Source of the DNA: an uncultured Actinomycetes bacterium
GTDB lineage: Bacteria; Actinomycetota; Actinomycetes; Nanopelagicales; Nanopelagicaceae
DNA: 8,514 nucleotides
Assembly (NCBI GenBank): GCA_903922325.1
Contig: CAIXTG010000055.1
Coordinates: 1 to 8,514, forward strand
Reading direction: 5' to 3'
Part shown: in pieces, positions 1 to 6,313 of the stretch
Layout: each line of letters opens with the position of its first letter
Numbering within the stretch: position 1 is the first letter of the stretch
The notes under the pieces: model-generated
Seen by the model: the letters and a program-made list of their open reading frames with translations, nothing else
Databases searched by the model: none
Told to the model about the DNA's origin: nothing
Made by a program: the position numbers and the translations under genes

Positions 1-207
1 AACCGACGACACGGCGACTTTCACAATACTATTCTCAAGTCAATGTCCTGGATGGAGGTGCTGGCAAATCTAAAGAGAAACTTCTCCTATGACGAGCTGG
101 TAAGTTCAAACAAAAGTATTATTCTTCAAATCAGGTTGCAGAGTGTCGAATGTAAATGTTCCGCCACCGGCTTGGTTAAGTGTCTTCGTGATTCCACCAG
201 GAGCTGA
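1..207 (+). other. Open frame entering from the left edge, possible 3' remnant of an unrecognised gene
   Basis: The plus strand is open in frame 1 from the window edge to a TGA at 205-207. Roughly the first 43 codons read like protein, with an NRRHGDFHN start and an amphipathic stretch around MEVLANLKRNFSYDEL. From about 130 onward the same DNA is clearly the Fn3-coding part of the minus-strand surface protein, so the frame there is only a read-through shadow. I do not recognise the family. An N-R-R near the C-terminus occurs in some ISXO2/IS1595-type transposases, which is a weak resemblance only. If real, this is the 3' end of a gene brought next to the surface-protein gene by a rearrangement. 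It could also be a chance open frame. Confidence 0.3.
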
Positions 208-2598
208 GGTAGCTGTATACGAAGTAATCACAGAGCCACCATTTGAAGCAGGGGCCGTAAAGCTAATGGTTGCGCTGCGTTTACCGGTTGCAGTTGCGGT
301 ACCAATCGTTGGTGCACCTGGTGCGGTGATTGAACAAAGACTTATTCGCGTTTTGCCATTTAGGTAAGCATCATCGAGTTGAGCTTGTGACAGTGCCGTT
401 CCGCAGTATGTGTATTGGGTCAGAGACGTTGTACCAGCGAAAGTACCGGCACCAATACTGGTGACAGAGTTAGGGATTGTCAGAGTTGTGAGCGATGTGG
501 TGGCGGCGAATGCAGTGCTTCCAATAGTGGTGACAGAGTTAGGGATTGATAACGTTGTGAGTGATCTGGCGTTGCCGAAAGCGCTGTAACCAATACTGGT
601 GACAGAGTTAGGGATAGTCAGTGTTGCGAGCAAAGAAGCGCTTTGAAAAGCTTCAGGGCCAATACTTTGAACAGAGTTTGGAATTGACAGAGATATTAGT
701 GACCTCGGGTTTTGAAAGGATCCCTGGCCAATACTTATAACGGAGTTAGGAATAGACAAACTTAATAGTGAATCAGCGCCCCAAAATGCTTGGTCGCTAA
801 TACTGGTGAGAGTGTTCGAAATAGTTAACTCTGTCATAGAGCTAAGGTTGGAGAAAGCGGCGAAACCAATACTGGTAACAGAGTTGGGAATGGTAAGAGT
901 TGTCAGTGATTGCATATCTGAAAAAGAGTTGGCACCGATACTTTGAACAGAGTCTGGAATGGTTAGAGTCGTCAATGACGTTGCTCTGTTGAATGCGAAG
1001 TCACTAATACTCAAGACAGTGTTAGGAATAGTGTACGAAGTTGCTGTGTTCCCGATTGGATACTGAATTAACTCAGTCTTATTCTTATTAAAGACAACTC
1101 CGCCTGCAGAGCTGTAGTTAGGATTTCCAGAACCGACTGTAAATGAGGTTAAAGCCGATGTGCCGGCTAAAGCAGCTCTGCCAATACTGGTTACAGAGTC
1201 GGGAATGGAAAGAGTAGTGAGTAATATCGCGCCCCAAAAGGCATCGGCACCAATACTTGTAACAGAGCTAGGGATTGTCAGAGAAGACAACGCAATCTGA
1301 TCCTCAAATGCAGCTCGACCAATACTTGTAACCGTGTTAGGAATGGTGATACCAGTAATCACTGGACCGCCAGCAAAAACCTTAAAGGCTTCAGCACCGA
1401 TCCCTGTCACTCCTGTAGGAATTACCACTGCGCCAGTACAAGCGGATCCATCAGTTACTACGTCATCTGTGATTGTGTAAGAAGGTGAACCACCATCTTT
1501 CACGCCATCTGAGCACTTATAAGAGCCATCAGGTAGTGCAGCTGCACGGGTCATTACTGCATTTTCCGCGACCGCAACCCAGAGACCATTACCGTAGGCG
1601 ACGCTTAGCCAAGAGCTATCGGAAGCGGAGTTACGAATGGTCCAAGTTATGCCATCAGGTGAAGTCATTACTCGGTTGCCTGCGCCGGAAAAGGCGACTG
1701 CAACAAATTGACCGTTACCGTAGGCGACACTGCTCCACGGATTTGCGGCGGCTGCAGTTCGGCTATTCCAAATAATGCCATCGGGTGAAGTCATTACTCG
1801 ATTTTCCACACTTCCGTTGGCAGCAACTGCGACAAAGATTCCGTTGCCATAGGCGACACTTCCCCATATGGTTAAGGTGGCAGGAGTTCTGCTAGTCCAA
1901 GTGATTCCATCAGGCGAAGTCATTACCGCGTTGTTGCCGACTGCTACCCAAAGACTATTGCCGTAGGCAAGATCGTACCAACCGACATCGGAAGCGGAGG
2001 TTTGGCTAGTCCAGTTAATGCCATCTGGTGAAGTCATTACTGCGTTGTTGCCGACTGCAACCCAGAGACCATTACCGTAGGCGACATCTATCCAACCTAC
2101 ATTGGCGGCTGGGGTTTGGCTGGTCCATGTGATCCCATCAGGTGAAGTCATTACTCGGTTACCCGTCCCGGATCTGGCTACCGCAACCCACAGATTATTC
2201 CCGTAGGCGACGCTGTTCCACAAGTTGTTGGCGGCGGGAGTTCGCGAGGTCCAAGTGATGCCATTAGTTGAAGTCATTACTGCATTGTCACCGACTGCAA
2301 CCCAGAGACCATTACCGTAGGCGACCTCTAACCAACCTACATTGGCGGCGGGGGTTCGCGAGGTCCAATCATTTGCTGCATTCGCCGATGGCGAAATCCC
2401 AAATGAAATGAATGTAGTTAGCAGCAAAAATGAAAGGGCTGCGCTAATACTTTTTGTAATGCGCAACCGTGGGCTTTGAGCACAGTCAAAGAATCGAAGT
2501 TTCTTAGCTCTAATTTTCAACAGTGTCTCCCCAATATTCATACTTCGAATGATCGGGGTAAAGTAAGTGGAATCCTTGTTAAGGGTTGGAATAAACAA
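106..2598 (-). CDS. Secreted surface protein: seven-repeat propeller, BspA-like LRR and truncated Fn3
   Basis: This is a large exported protein, probably an adhesin or binding protein at the cell surface; no ligand can be read from the sequence. The 830-residue frame begins at a TTG. An ATG at residue 20 (2539-2541) is an alternative start and would leave the upstream direct repeats in the promoter region; neither start has a clear Shine-Dalgarno sequence. A Sec signal ends at SPSANA (about residue 74). Residues 77-350 hold seven VAYGN-type repeats of 38-43 residues, six of them ending in an Asp-box-like S-x-D/N-G-x-x-W; this suggests a seven-bladed beta-propeller. A Cys-containing linker (Cys362, Cys387) leads to about 13 LRR_5 repeats of 23 residues (about 387-727; consensus LTTLTIPNSVTSIG, then AF), including the BspA-style insertion NPNYSSAGGVVFNKNK at 492-507. 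A second Cys pair (732, 755) follows. An Fn3 domain starts near 759 but stops about 20 residues early, after TFTFDTLQPD, with an unrelated tail LKNNTFV. No wall-anchor motif is left, so the C-terminus is probably truncated. Confidence 0.85.
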   Translation of the reverse strand: MFIPTLNKDSTYFTPIIRSMNIGETLLKIRAKKLRFFDCAQSPRLRITKSISAALSFLLLTTFISFGISPSANAANDWTSRTPAANVGWLEVAYGNGLWVAVGDNAVMTSTNGITWTSRTPAANNLWNSVAYGNNLWVAVARSGTGNRVMTSPDGITWTSQTPAANVGWIDVAYGNGLWVAVGNNAVMTSPDGINWTSQTSASDVGWYDLAYGNSLWVAVGNNAVMTSPDGITWTSRTPATLTIWGSVAYGNGIFVAVAANGSVENRVMTSPDGIIWNSRTAAAANPWSSVAYGNGQFVAVAFSGAGNRVMTSPDGITWTIRNSASDSSWLSVAYGNGLWVAVAENAVMTRAAALPDGSYKCSDGVKDGGSPSYTITDDVVTDGSACTGAVVIPTGVTGIGAEAFKVFAGGPVITGITIPNTVTSIGRAAFEDQIALSSLTIPSSVTSIGADAFWGAILLTTLSIPDSVTSIGRAALAGTSALTSFTVGSGNPNYSSAGGVVFNKNKTELIQYPIGNTATSYTIPNTVLSISDFAFNRATSLTTLTIPDSVQSIGANSFSDMQSLTTLTIPNSVTSIGFAAFSNLSSMTELTISNTLTSISDQAFWGADSLLSLSIPNSVISIGQGSFQNPRSLISLSIPNSVQSIGPEAFQSASLLATLTIPNSVTSIGYSAFGNARSLTTLSIPNSVTTIGSTAFAATTSLTTLTIPNSVTSIGAGTFAGTTSLTQYTYCGTALSQAQLDDAYLNGKTRISLCSITAPGAPTIGTATATGKRSATISFTAPASNGGSVITSYTATSAPGGITKTLNQAGGGTFTFDTLQPDLKNNTFV
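130..324 (-). other. Incomplete fibronectin type III domain
   Basis: Residues 759-823 of the surface protein start APGAPTIGTATATG and run through a TISFTAPASNGGSVITSY core, a standard bacterial Fn3 layout. The expected last strands, normally of the SYTFTVTATN kind, are absent. None of the three minus-strand frames of 1-105 encodes them, so a simple frameshift does not explain the loss. Confidence 0.7.
418..1440 (-). repeat. Tandem repeats of about 69 bp encoding BspA-type LRR_5 units
   Basis: The 23-residue units are visible at DNA level as recurring 'accaatactggtgacagagt'-type segments about every 69 bp on the plus strand. About 13 units are present, interrupted once near 1080-1125 by the BspA-type longer unit. 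They are diverged rather than identical, so this is an old coding array and not a CRISPR or satellite. Confidence 0.8.
1549..2370 (-). repeat. Seven coding repeats of 114-129 bp (propeller blades)
   Basis: Spacing between the conserved Trp residues (78, 116, 158, 196, 234, 277, 319) is 38, 42, 38, 38, 43 and 42 residues. Blades 1 and 3 lie exactly 240 bp apart and are nearly identical over more than 50 bases (about 2052-2110 against 2292-2350). This suggests a recent duplication of a two-blade unit (38 + 42 residues). The seventh unit lacks its own Asp-box strand, while the mature N-terminus supplies a spare WTSRTPAAN strand. That is the usual circular closure of a propeller. Confidence 0.75.
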
Positions 2599-2623
2599 CT
2601 AATCGGGGTTGGAATAAACAACC
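2583..2623. promoter_or_regulatory. Pair of exact 17-bp direct repeats, candidate regulator binding sites
   Basis: The sequence gggttggaataaacaac occurs at 2583-2599 and again at 2607-2623, separated by 7 bases (period 24 bp, a little over two helical turns). The pair lies between the divergent surface-protein and response-regulator genes, 42-82 bases upstream of the alternative ATG (2541) of the surface protein. An exact 17-mer this close to its copy is not expected by chance. The position suits an operator for the neighbouring response regulator, but that is inference. Confidence 0.5.
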
Positions 2624-2625
2624 TA

Positions 2626-2664
2626 TTTGAGCGTTGATTTGCTCGAAAACTTAAATAGAACGCT
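2626..2664. promoter_or_regulatory. Imperfect inverted and direct repeats upstream of the response regulator
   Basis: tttgagc (2626-2632) and gctcgaa (2641-2647) form an imperfect inverted repeat around gttgattt. agcgtt (2630-2635) is mirrored by aacgct (2659-2664), and cgttgatttgct is echoed as cgctgattgct about 29 bases on. LuxR-type regulators often bind short inverted repeats, so autoregulation is possible. A taaata at 2652-2657 could serve as a -10 element, but no convincing -35 sits at standard spacing. Arms this short may occur by chance. Confidence 0.25.
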
Positions 2665-2685
2665 GATTGCTGTCATCATTATCTA

Positions 2686-3327
2686 GTGAAAAATGCACGT
2701 CTGATTCTGGTAGAAGACGACCCATTTACGCGAGCTACTTTGGGTGATGCTTTAACGCTTCATGGCTTTGACGTGCGAGCTCGAGTTGGAACCGCTTTTG
2801 ATGCGATCGAAGCCCAAGACAAACATGATCCGCAAGTAGCAATTCTAGATTTAGATCTTGGTGTTGGTGCATCTGGCATTGATGTGGCAATTGCTTTACG
2901 AGAAAACAATCCCAAAATTGGTATCGTCTTTCTGACAACTTACAAAGACCCAAGATTGATCAACTCGAATATGCCAAGCCTTCCTGAAGGAGCAATCTTT
3001 CTAAATAAGCTAGACATGAACTCCACGACAAAAATCGCCATTCAGATTTCTCTGGCAATAGTCAAGCCATTGGCCAAGCGAGCCTTACCTTGGGTGCGAA
3101 GCGGGCCACTTAGTTCTATGTCATCCGTACAAATTGAGATCTTGAAGGATGTAGCAGCCGGTTTGAGTACTTCGGAGATTGCCCGAAATCGTGGCGTTTC
3201 TGAACAAGCTATTGATAAGTCAATTAATCGAATTTCTAAAAACTTAGGTATCCCTAAATCGGCCGATTCAAATATGCGAGTGCAAATAGTGCGAGCGTAT
3301 TTTGAAAATAAGGGACAAGGTATTTAG
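2686..3327 (+). CDS. Two-component response regulator, NarL/FixJ (LuxR-type HTH) family
   Basis: This is a cytoplasmic DNA-binding transcription regulator activated by phosphotransfer from a histidine kinase, almost certainly the one encoded next. The receiver domain spans about residues 4-125: acidic pocket E10-D11-D12, phosphoacceptor Asp55 in ILDLDLG, switch Thr84 in FLTTY and conserved Lys108 in IFLNK. The LuxR-type helix-turn-helix spans about 140-205 (LSSMSSVQIEILKDVAAGLS, then STSEIARNRGVSEQAIDKSI). At 213 residues the length is normal for the family. It starts at GTG with no visible Shine-Dalgarno sequence, so a leaderless or short-leader transcript is possible. The kinase gene follows with no gap. 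The divergent surface protein is the obvious candidate target. Confidence 0.9.
   Translation: MKNARLILVEDDPFTRATLGDALTLHGFDVRARVGTAFDAIEAQDKHDPQVAILDLDLGVGASGIDVAIALRENNPKIGIVFLTTYKDPRLINSNMPSLPEGAIFLNKLDMNSTTKIAIQISLAIVKPLAKRALPWVRSGPLSSMSSVQIEILKDVAAGLSTSEIARNRGVSEQAIDKSINRISKNLGIPKSADSNMRVQIVRAYFENKGQGI
3315..3320 (+). promoter_or_regulatory. Ribosome binding site of the kinase gene
   Basis: An acaagg sequence inside the end of the response-regulator gene lies 7 bases before the GTG start at 3328. It supports that start and translation from a shared mRNA. Confidence 0.5.
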
Positions 3328-5019
3328 GTGAAAAGAACGCCATGGCTTTCATGGAGGCTCTTCTTTTTAACTTTTCCAATTGATGTAACAGTTTTATTGC
3401 TATCAAGTGATCATGCAAGCACGGGTTCGAATGATTACTTTGAATGGTTCCTTCTCTCACTAATAGCTCATGCATCGATAGCGCCTTTTATAGCGATGGC
3501 TATTTTCTTTACTTCTAAAGTAAACAGTTGGAAAACTGAATTATGCGTACTTCTTATTCTTGGAGCGGTCCGCGGAATAGCCATACATTTTGGTCTTGAA
3601 GTTCTTGAATTAGAGCCTAAGGTTTCTTCGCTATACAAAGTGTTTAACTCTATGATTTCCCTGCCTTTATGGTTTATCGGCCTTGCGCTTTTCGTGGAAT
3701 CTCGGCGCCAATTTCAGCAGGAATTTGAGGCTATTTTCGTGCGTTCAATGCGTAAGGAGCAAACATCTTCAGGAAAACAGAAGAACTATTCAGTTGAAGC
3801 GCGTGACGGGCAGCTAATAATTCAACTCCAATCACTCGCGTCGGGTTTGGCCAAAGAAATAGAAGATGTTTTAAATCATTCAACAGCCAGAATTAACTAT
3901 GTGCTTCAAGCGAGCAAGATTCAGGACCTAATAAAGAATAAGTTAAGGCCAGCTAGTGCCGAGTTGTGGAACGGGGCCACTCTTTCACCACCTAAACTTT
4001 CAGTATCAGAACTGGTTAAAGTCTCTCTCTTAGAGCAAAAGTTAAAGGTTCCAGCAGCTTGTTTGCTGTTTGCTCCCTATATTTTCATCGGGCTAAATGG
4101 CTCTCAGGGCTGGCGGTTCTCGGCTGTAGAAACTCTGATTGCAACTATCTGCAACTTTTTGATTTTCGCAATGTTTGAAATTCTCTCTAAGAATGGGCTT
4201 TTGAGTCGCAAGTCAACAAATATTCTGATAATCGTTGCCAGCTTTGTAATCCCGTTATTAACAATTGTGTACTTGCTACCTCAGGGGCTTTTCTGGATAG
4301 AGAGTGATGTTGCAAAACTTTTCTACCAATTATTCCTAAGTAGTTGCCATGTTGCTATTTTGCTAGGCTTCAATTTATATGAATTGTTAAGACACCAAAG
4401 AACTGCCGTGCTTGAAAACTTGGAACGAATTGCTCAAGGAAAAAATATGTTTTCTTTTTCTGACTCCGAACATACTGCGGCTAGAGATATCGATCTTGCC
4501 CGGTATCTTCATGGCGAATTACAGGCTGGATTAATCGCCACTAGTTTGCTTCTAGAAAGTGCCATTGAATCTGGAGATGCGAACTTAGCTAATCACGCCC
4601 TAAGAAGCACGGTAGATATTCTTAACCAAGATCATGCTCGAGTTTCAGAATCAAGAAAATCTTCGCCACGAGCCAGATTAGAGAAAATATCTTCGGGCTG
4701 GCGAGGAATCGCTGAAGTTCAAATAAGACTAGATTGGATTGATGATTTAGAAACTTCGATACTAAATGACGTCATAGCTTTAATTGATGAGGGAGTTTCA
4801 AATGCAATTCGTCATGCCAAGGCAAGTAATATTTTGGTCGCTGGTTCTCGTACTGCAACAGCTCTAAACTTTGAAATACTTTCTGACGGTTCTGGCATGA
4901 CTTCCAAAAGTGCTGGTTTAGGCACAAAACTGTTCCAAGAGTTAACAAGTAATTGGGTTTACACAAAGCAAGGTGATCTAAATCTTTTAAAGTTCACGGT
5001 TGACTCGACCGATTGCTAA
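3328..5019 (+). CDS. Membrane sensor histidine kinase, HisKA_3 type
   Basis: This is an inner-membrane sensor kinase partnering the preceding response regulator; the GTG start directly follows that gene's TAG. Two hydrophobic blocks of about four membrane segments each are visible. The first lies at about 10-28, 38-62, 70-90 and 105-124; the second at about 243-258, 264-286, 297-318 and 327-350. They are separated by a roughly 115-residue soluble, partly helical linker. The dimerisation helix carries the phosphoacceptor His395 in ARYLHGELQAGLIA. The ATPase domain shows an N-box IDEGVSNAIRHA (Glu488, Asn492), a G1 box DGSGM (520-524) and a G2 box GLGTKLF (530-536). At 563 residues with eight putative membrane segments and no extracytoplasmic sensing domain, it probably senses a membrane or envelope signal. 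The stop lies only 17 bases before the tRNA-Lys fragment. Catalytic assignment is firm; the signal is unknown. Confidence 0.9.
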   Translation: MKRTPWLSWRLFFLTFPIDVTVLLLSSDHASTGSNDYFEWFLLSLIAHASIAPFIAMAIFFTSKVNSWKTELCVLLILGAVRGIAIHFGLEVLELEPKVSSLYKVFNSMISLPLWFIGLALFVESRRQFQQEFEAIFVRSMRKEQTSSGKQKNYSVEARDGQLIIQLQSLASGLAKEIEDVLNHSTARINYVLQASKIQDLIKNKLRPASAELWNGATLSPPKLSVSELVKVSLLEQKLKVPAACLLFAPYIFIGLNGSQGWRFSAVETLIATICNFLIFAMFEILSKNGLLSRKSTNILIIVASFVIPLLTIVYLLPQGLFWIESDVAKLFYQLFLSSCHVAILLGFNLYELLRHQRTAVLENLERIAQGKNMFSFSDSEHTAARDIDLARYLHGELQAGLIATSLLLESAIESGDANLANHALRSTVDILNQDHARVSESRKSSPRARLEKISSGWRGIAEVQIRLDWIDDLETSILNDVIALIDEGVSNAIRHAKASNILVAGSRTATALNFEILSDGSGMTSKSAGLGTKLFQELTSNWVYTKQGDLNLLKFTVDSTDC

Positions 5020-5036
5020 GCAACTTAATGAACTTT

Positions 5037-5081
5037 TGACTTTTAATCACCGGGTCGGAGGTTCGAGTCCCTCACAACCCA
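5037..5081 (+). other. tRNA-Lys (TTT) 3' fragment, probable attachment site
   Basis: The stretch from tgacttttaatcacc through ggttcgagt to acaaccca matches the 3' half of a tRNA-Lys: loop CTTTTAA (anticodon TTT at 5042-5044), five-base variable region GGGTC, T-loop TTCGAGT, acceptor strand ACAACCC and discriminator A. No partner for the acceptor strand (GGGTTGT) and no D-arm exist upstream, where the kinase gene ends. The anticodon stem pairs only for its three inner bases. The T-stem (GGAGG/CCCTC) has an A-C mismatch, suggesting drift. No CCA is encoded. A 3'-only tRNA piece is the usual product of integrase-mediated insertion into a tRNA gene. By orientation, the inserted DNA lies to the left. 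Confidence 0.7.
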
Positions 5082-5104
5082 CTTATGTAAGTGAATCTGA
5101 GTTC

Positions 5105-5151
5105 CATATCCAAACCTTGACTGTAGTTCGAACCCTTGAATAGTGGATATG
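5105..5151. repeat. 8-bp inverted repeat just downstream of the tRNA fragment
   Basis: catatcca (5105-5112) and tggatatg (5144-5151) are perfect inverse copies separated by 31 bases. They lie in the gene-free stretch 5082-5191, which otherwise shows nothing recognisable. This could be a recombinase arm site, a weak hairpin between converging genes, or chance. Confidence 0.25.
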
Positions 5152-5191
5152 TCTGCCAAACCTTTAAATGTTTTCAAATCAAAAAGTACGG

Positions 5192-5989
5192 CTAATCACC
5201 AATTTTTTTAATCAATTTAGTAATAGCCTGACTAGCGTCAAAATCTTCCGTTGAATATTCAAGCCCTGACTTCCAGTTAGAGGTATTCACAAGAGCCATC
5301 AAACTAAATCCAGGACCTCCGCCACCATGTCCGACAAATCGGGGGACAGAATTAGACCAACCGCCATCAGTTATAAACCCAAGACCATAACCTGGCTGCT
5401 CAAATCCGGTATTGGGGTGTGACACTGGGGTTATGCCAGCATTCAAGCCAATCGATTCATCTCGATATCTGGCTAATTTTAAAAGTGATGGTGCAATTAA
5501 TTCAGGATCACCAAGAAATGTTCCAGAGTAAACCCAATTCGGATCGTAATCAGGAATACTTGAATGTCTAAATAGCCACGGTTTAAATCCCTTAATCTCT
5601 AATGGGCTCAAAACTAATTTTGTGATGGCTTCAAAATATGGGAGTTGAGTTTCTCTCTCAATTAACAAAACTAAAAGTAGATATCCAATATTTGAATATC
5701 TAAAACCTGGATTCACATGATTTCGCTTTGAAGCTAAAGCGAGAAGGAATTCACGATCCCATGCAGGATTACCGTCTTTGACTGCTTGCCGGTACTCGGG
5801 CATATCACCGTAATCATCCAAACCCGAAGTGTGATTTAAGAGCTCAGCAAGAACTCGGCTTTTGTAACAGTCAAGAAGATCTGGAACGAACATTCCAACT
5901 TGGGCATCGAGGGGCACATCAAGGGCGATAACGGCTTGTGCCAGAAATGGCTTTGAGATTGAATAAATAGGAATCAAGTCAGCCACCAA
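5192..5989 (-). pseudogene. Serine hydrolase (class C beta-lactamase / PBP-like), N-terminus missing
   Basis: The family uses an active-site serine on penicillin-like, peptidoglycan or ester substrates; the exact substrate cannot be told. All three motifs are present: SISK (Ser10, Lys13), Tyr98-Ser-Asn100 in RYSNIGY, and His221-Gly-Gly223 in GHGGGGPGF. The family block LLNHTSGLDDY is at 51-61. The C-terminal half looks intact. However, the frame opens only nine residues before the catalytic Ser, from a TTG without a ribosome site and with an in-frame TAA just upstream (5996-5998). Family members normally have some 30-60 residues there, forming strands of the central sheet. A one-base change in the six-A run at 5988-5993 would join it to a frame open back to about 6111 with a TTG at 6091-6093. 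It is therefore either a 5'-truncated pseudogene, a frameshift or sequencing error, or an unusually short enzyme. Confidence 0.6.
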
Positions 5990-5998
5990 AAAAGATTA

Positions 5999-6313
5999 GC
6001 AGGGTGGAGTTCGCTGGAAATGTAGAGCTGCGACTTTGGCTCTGAGTTAGTCCTCAGTCTTTTTCGATTGCCAAGTACGTAAGGCTGAGCCAATTTGTGC
6101 TGGATTTTGTCTCATAGATAGGTGTCTCAAGACAACTGTAACGCCGGAAGACAAAGTGATTGCAAATATCACGTTTTAATAACAGATGAACTTGGGGTAG
6201 ATAAAGGGCTACTAATACTTTAAGATTTTCGGAATTCTTGATTTGGAGTCCACTTTTCTCGTCAGAGATTTTAAGTGCCACCGATCGGGGTAAAACTAAA
6301 GGGAGAGAAAAGT
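5999..6313. other. Gene-poor region upstream of the solute-binding protein
   Basis: This stretch holds the possible lost 5' part of the serine hydrolase gene (about 5994-6111, minus strand) and then the leader of the solute-binding protein gene. It is AT-rich with several possible -10-like stretches (for example around 6210-6220 and 6268-6274). No -35/-10 pair is good enough to name. A 95-codon minus-strand frame crossing it shows no family features. Confidence 0.4.
6302..6305 (+). promoter_or_regulatory. Ribosome binding site of the solute-binding protein
   Basis: GGAG within aaagggagagaaaagt lies 8 bases before the ATG at 6314. It decides that start over the upstream in-frame ATG at 6275, which would place 13 extra polar residues before the signal peptide. 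Confidence 0.75.

Noticed and set aside
143..367. 74-codon plus-strand open frame over the Fn3 region
   Set aside because: It is the antisense shadow of the Fn3 domain; the P- and V-rich sequence follows from the complementary repeats.
418..1440. CRISPR-like regular repeats
   Set aside because: The repeats are in frame, encode LRR_5 units and have no variable spacers between identical short repeats.
1473..1775. 100-codon plus-strand open frame over the propeller repeats
   Set aside because: It is basic, low-complexity antisense of the repeat-coding DNA.
5009..5081. A complete tRNA-Lys gene
   Set aside because: No D-arm, no 5' acceptor strand, and the place they would occupy overlaps the end of the kinase gene; the outer anticodon stem does not pair.
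2551..6294. 12-mer gatcggggtaaa shared at 2551-2562 and 6283-6294, possible common operator
   Set aside because: A few 12-base matches are expected by chance in a window of this size, and the two sites have opposite orientation relative to their genes.
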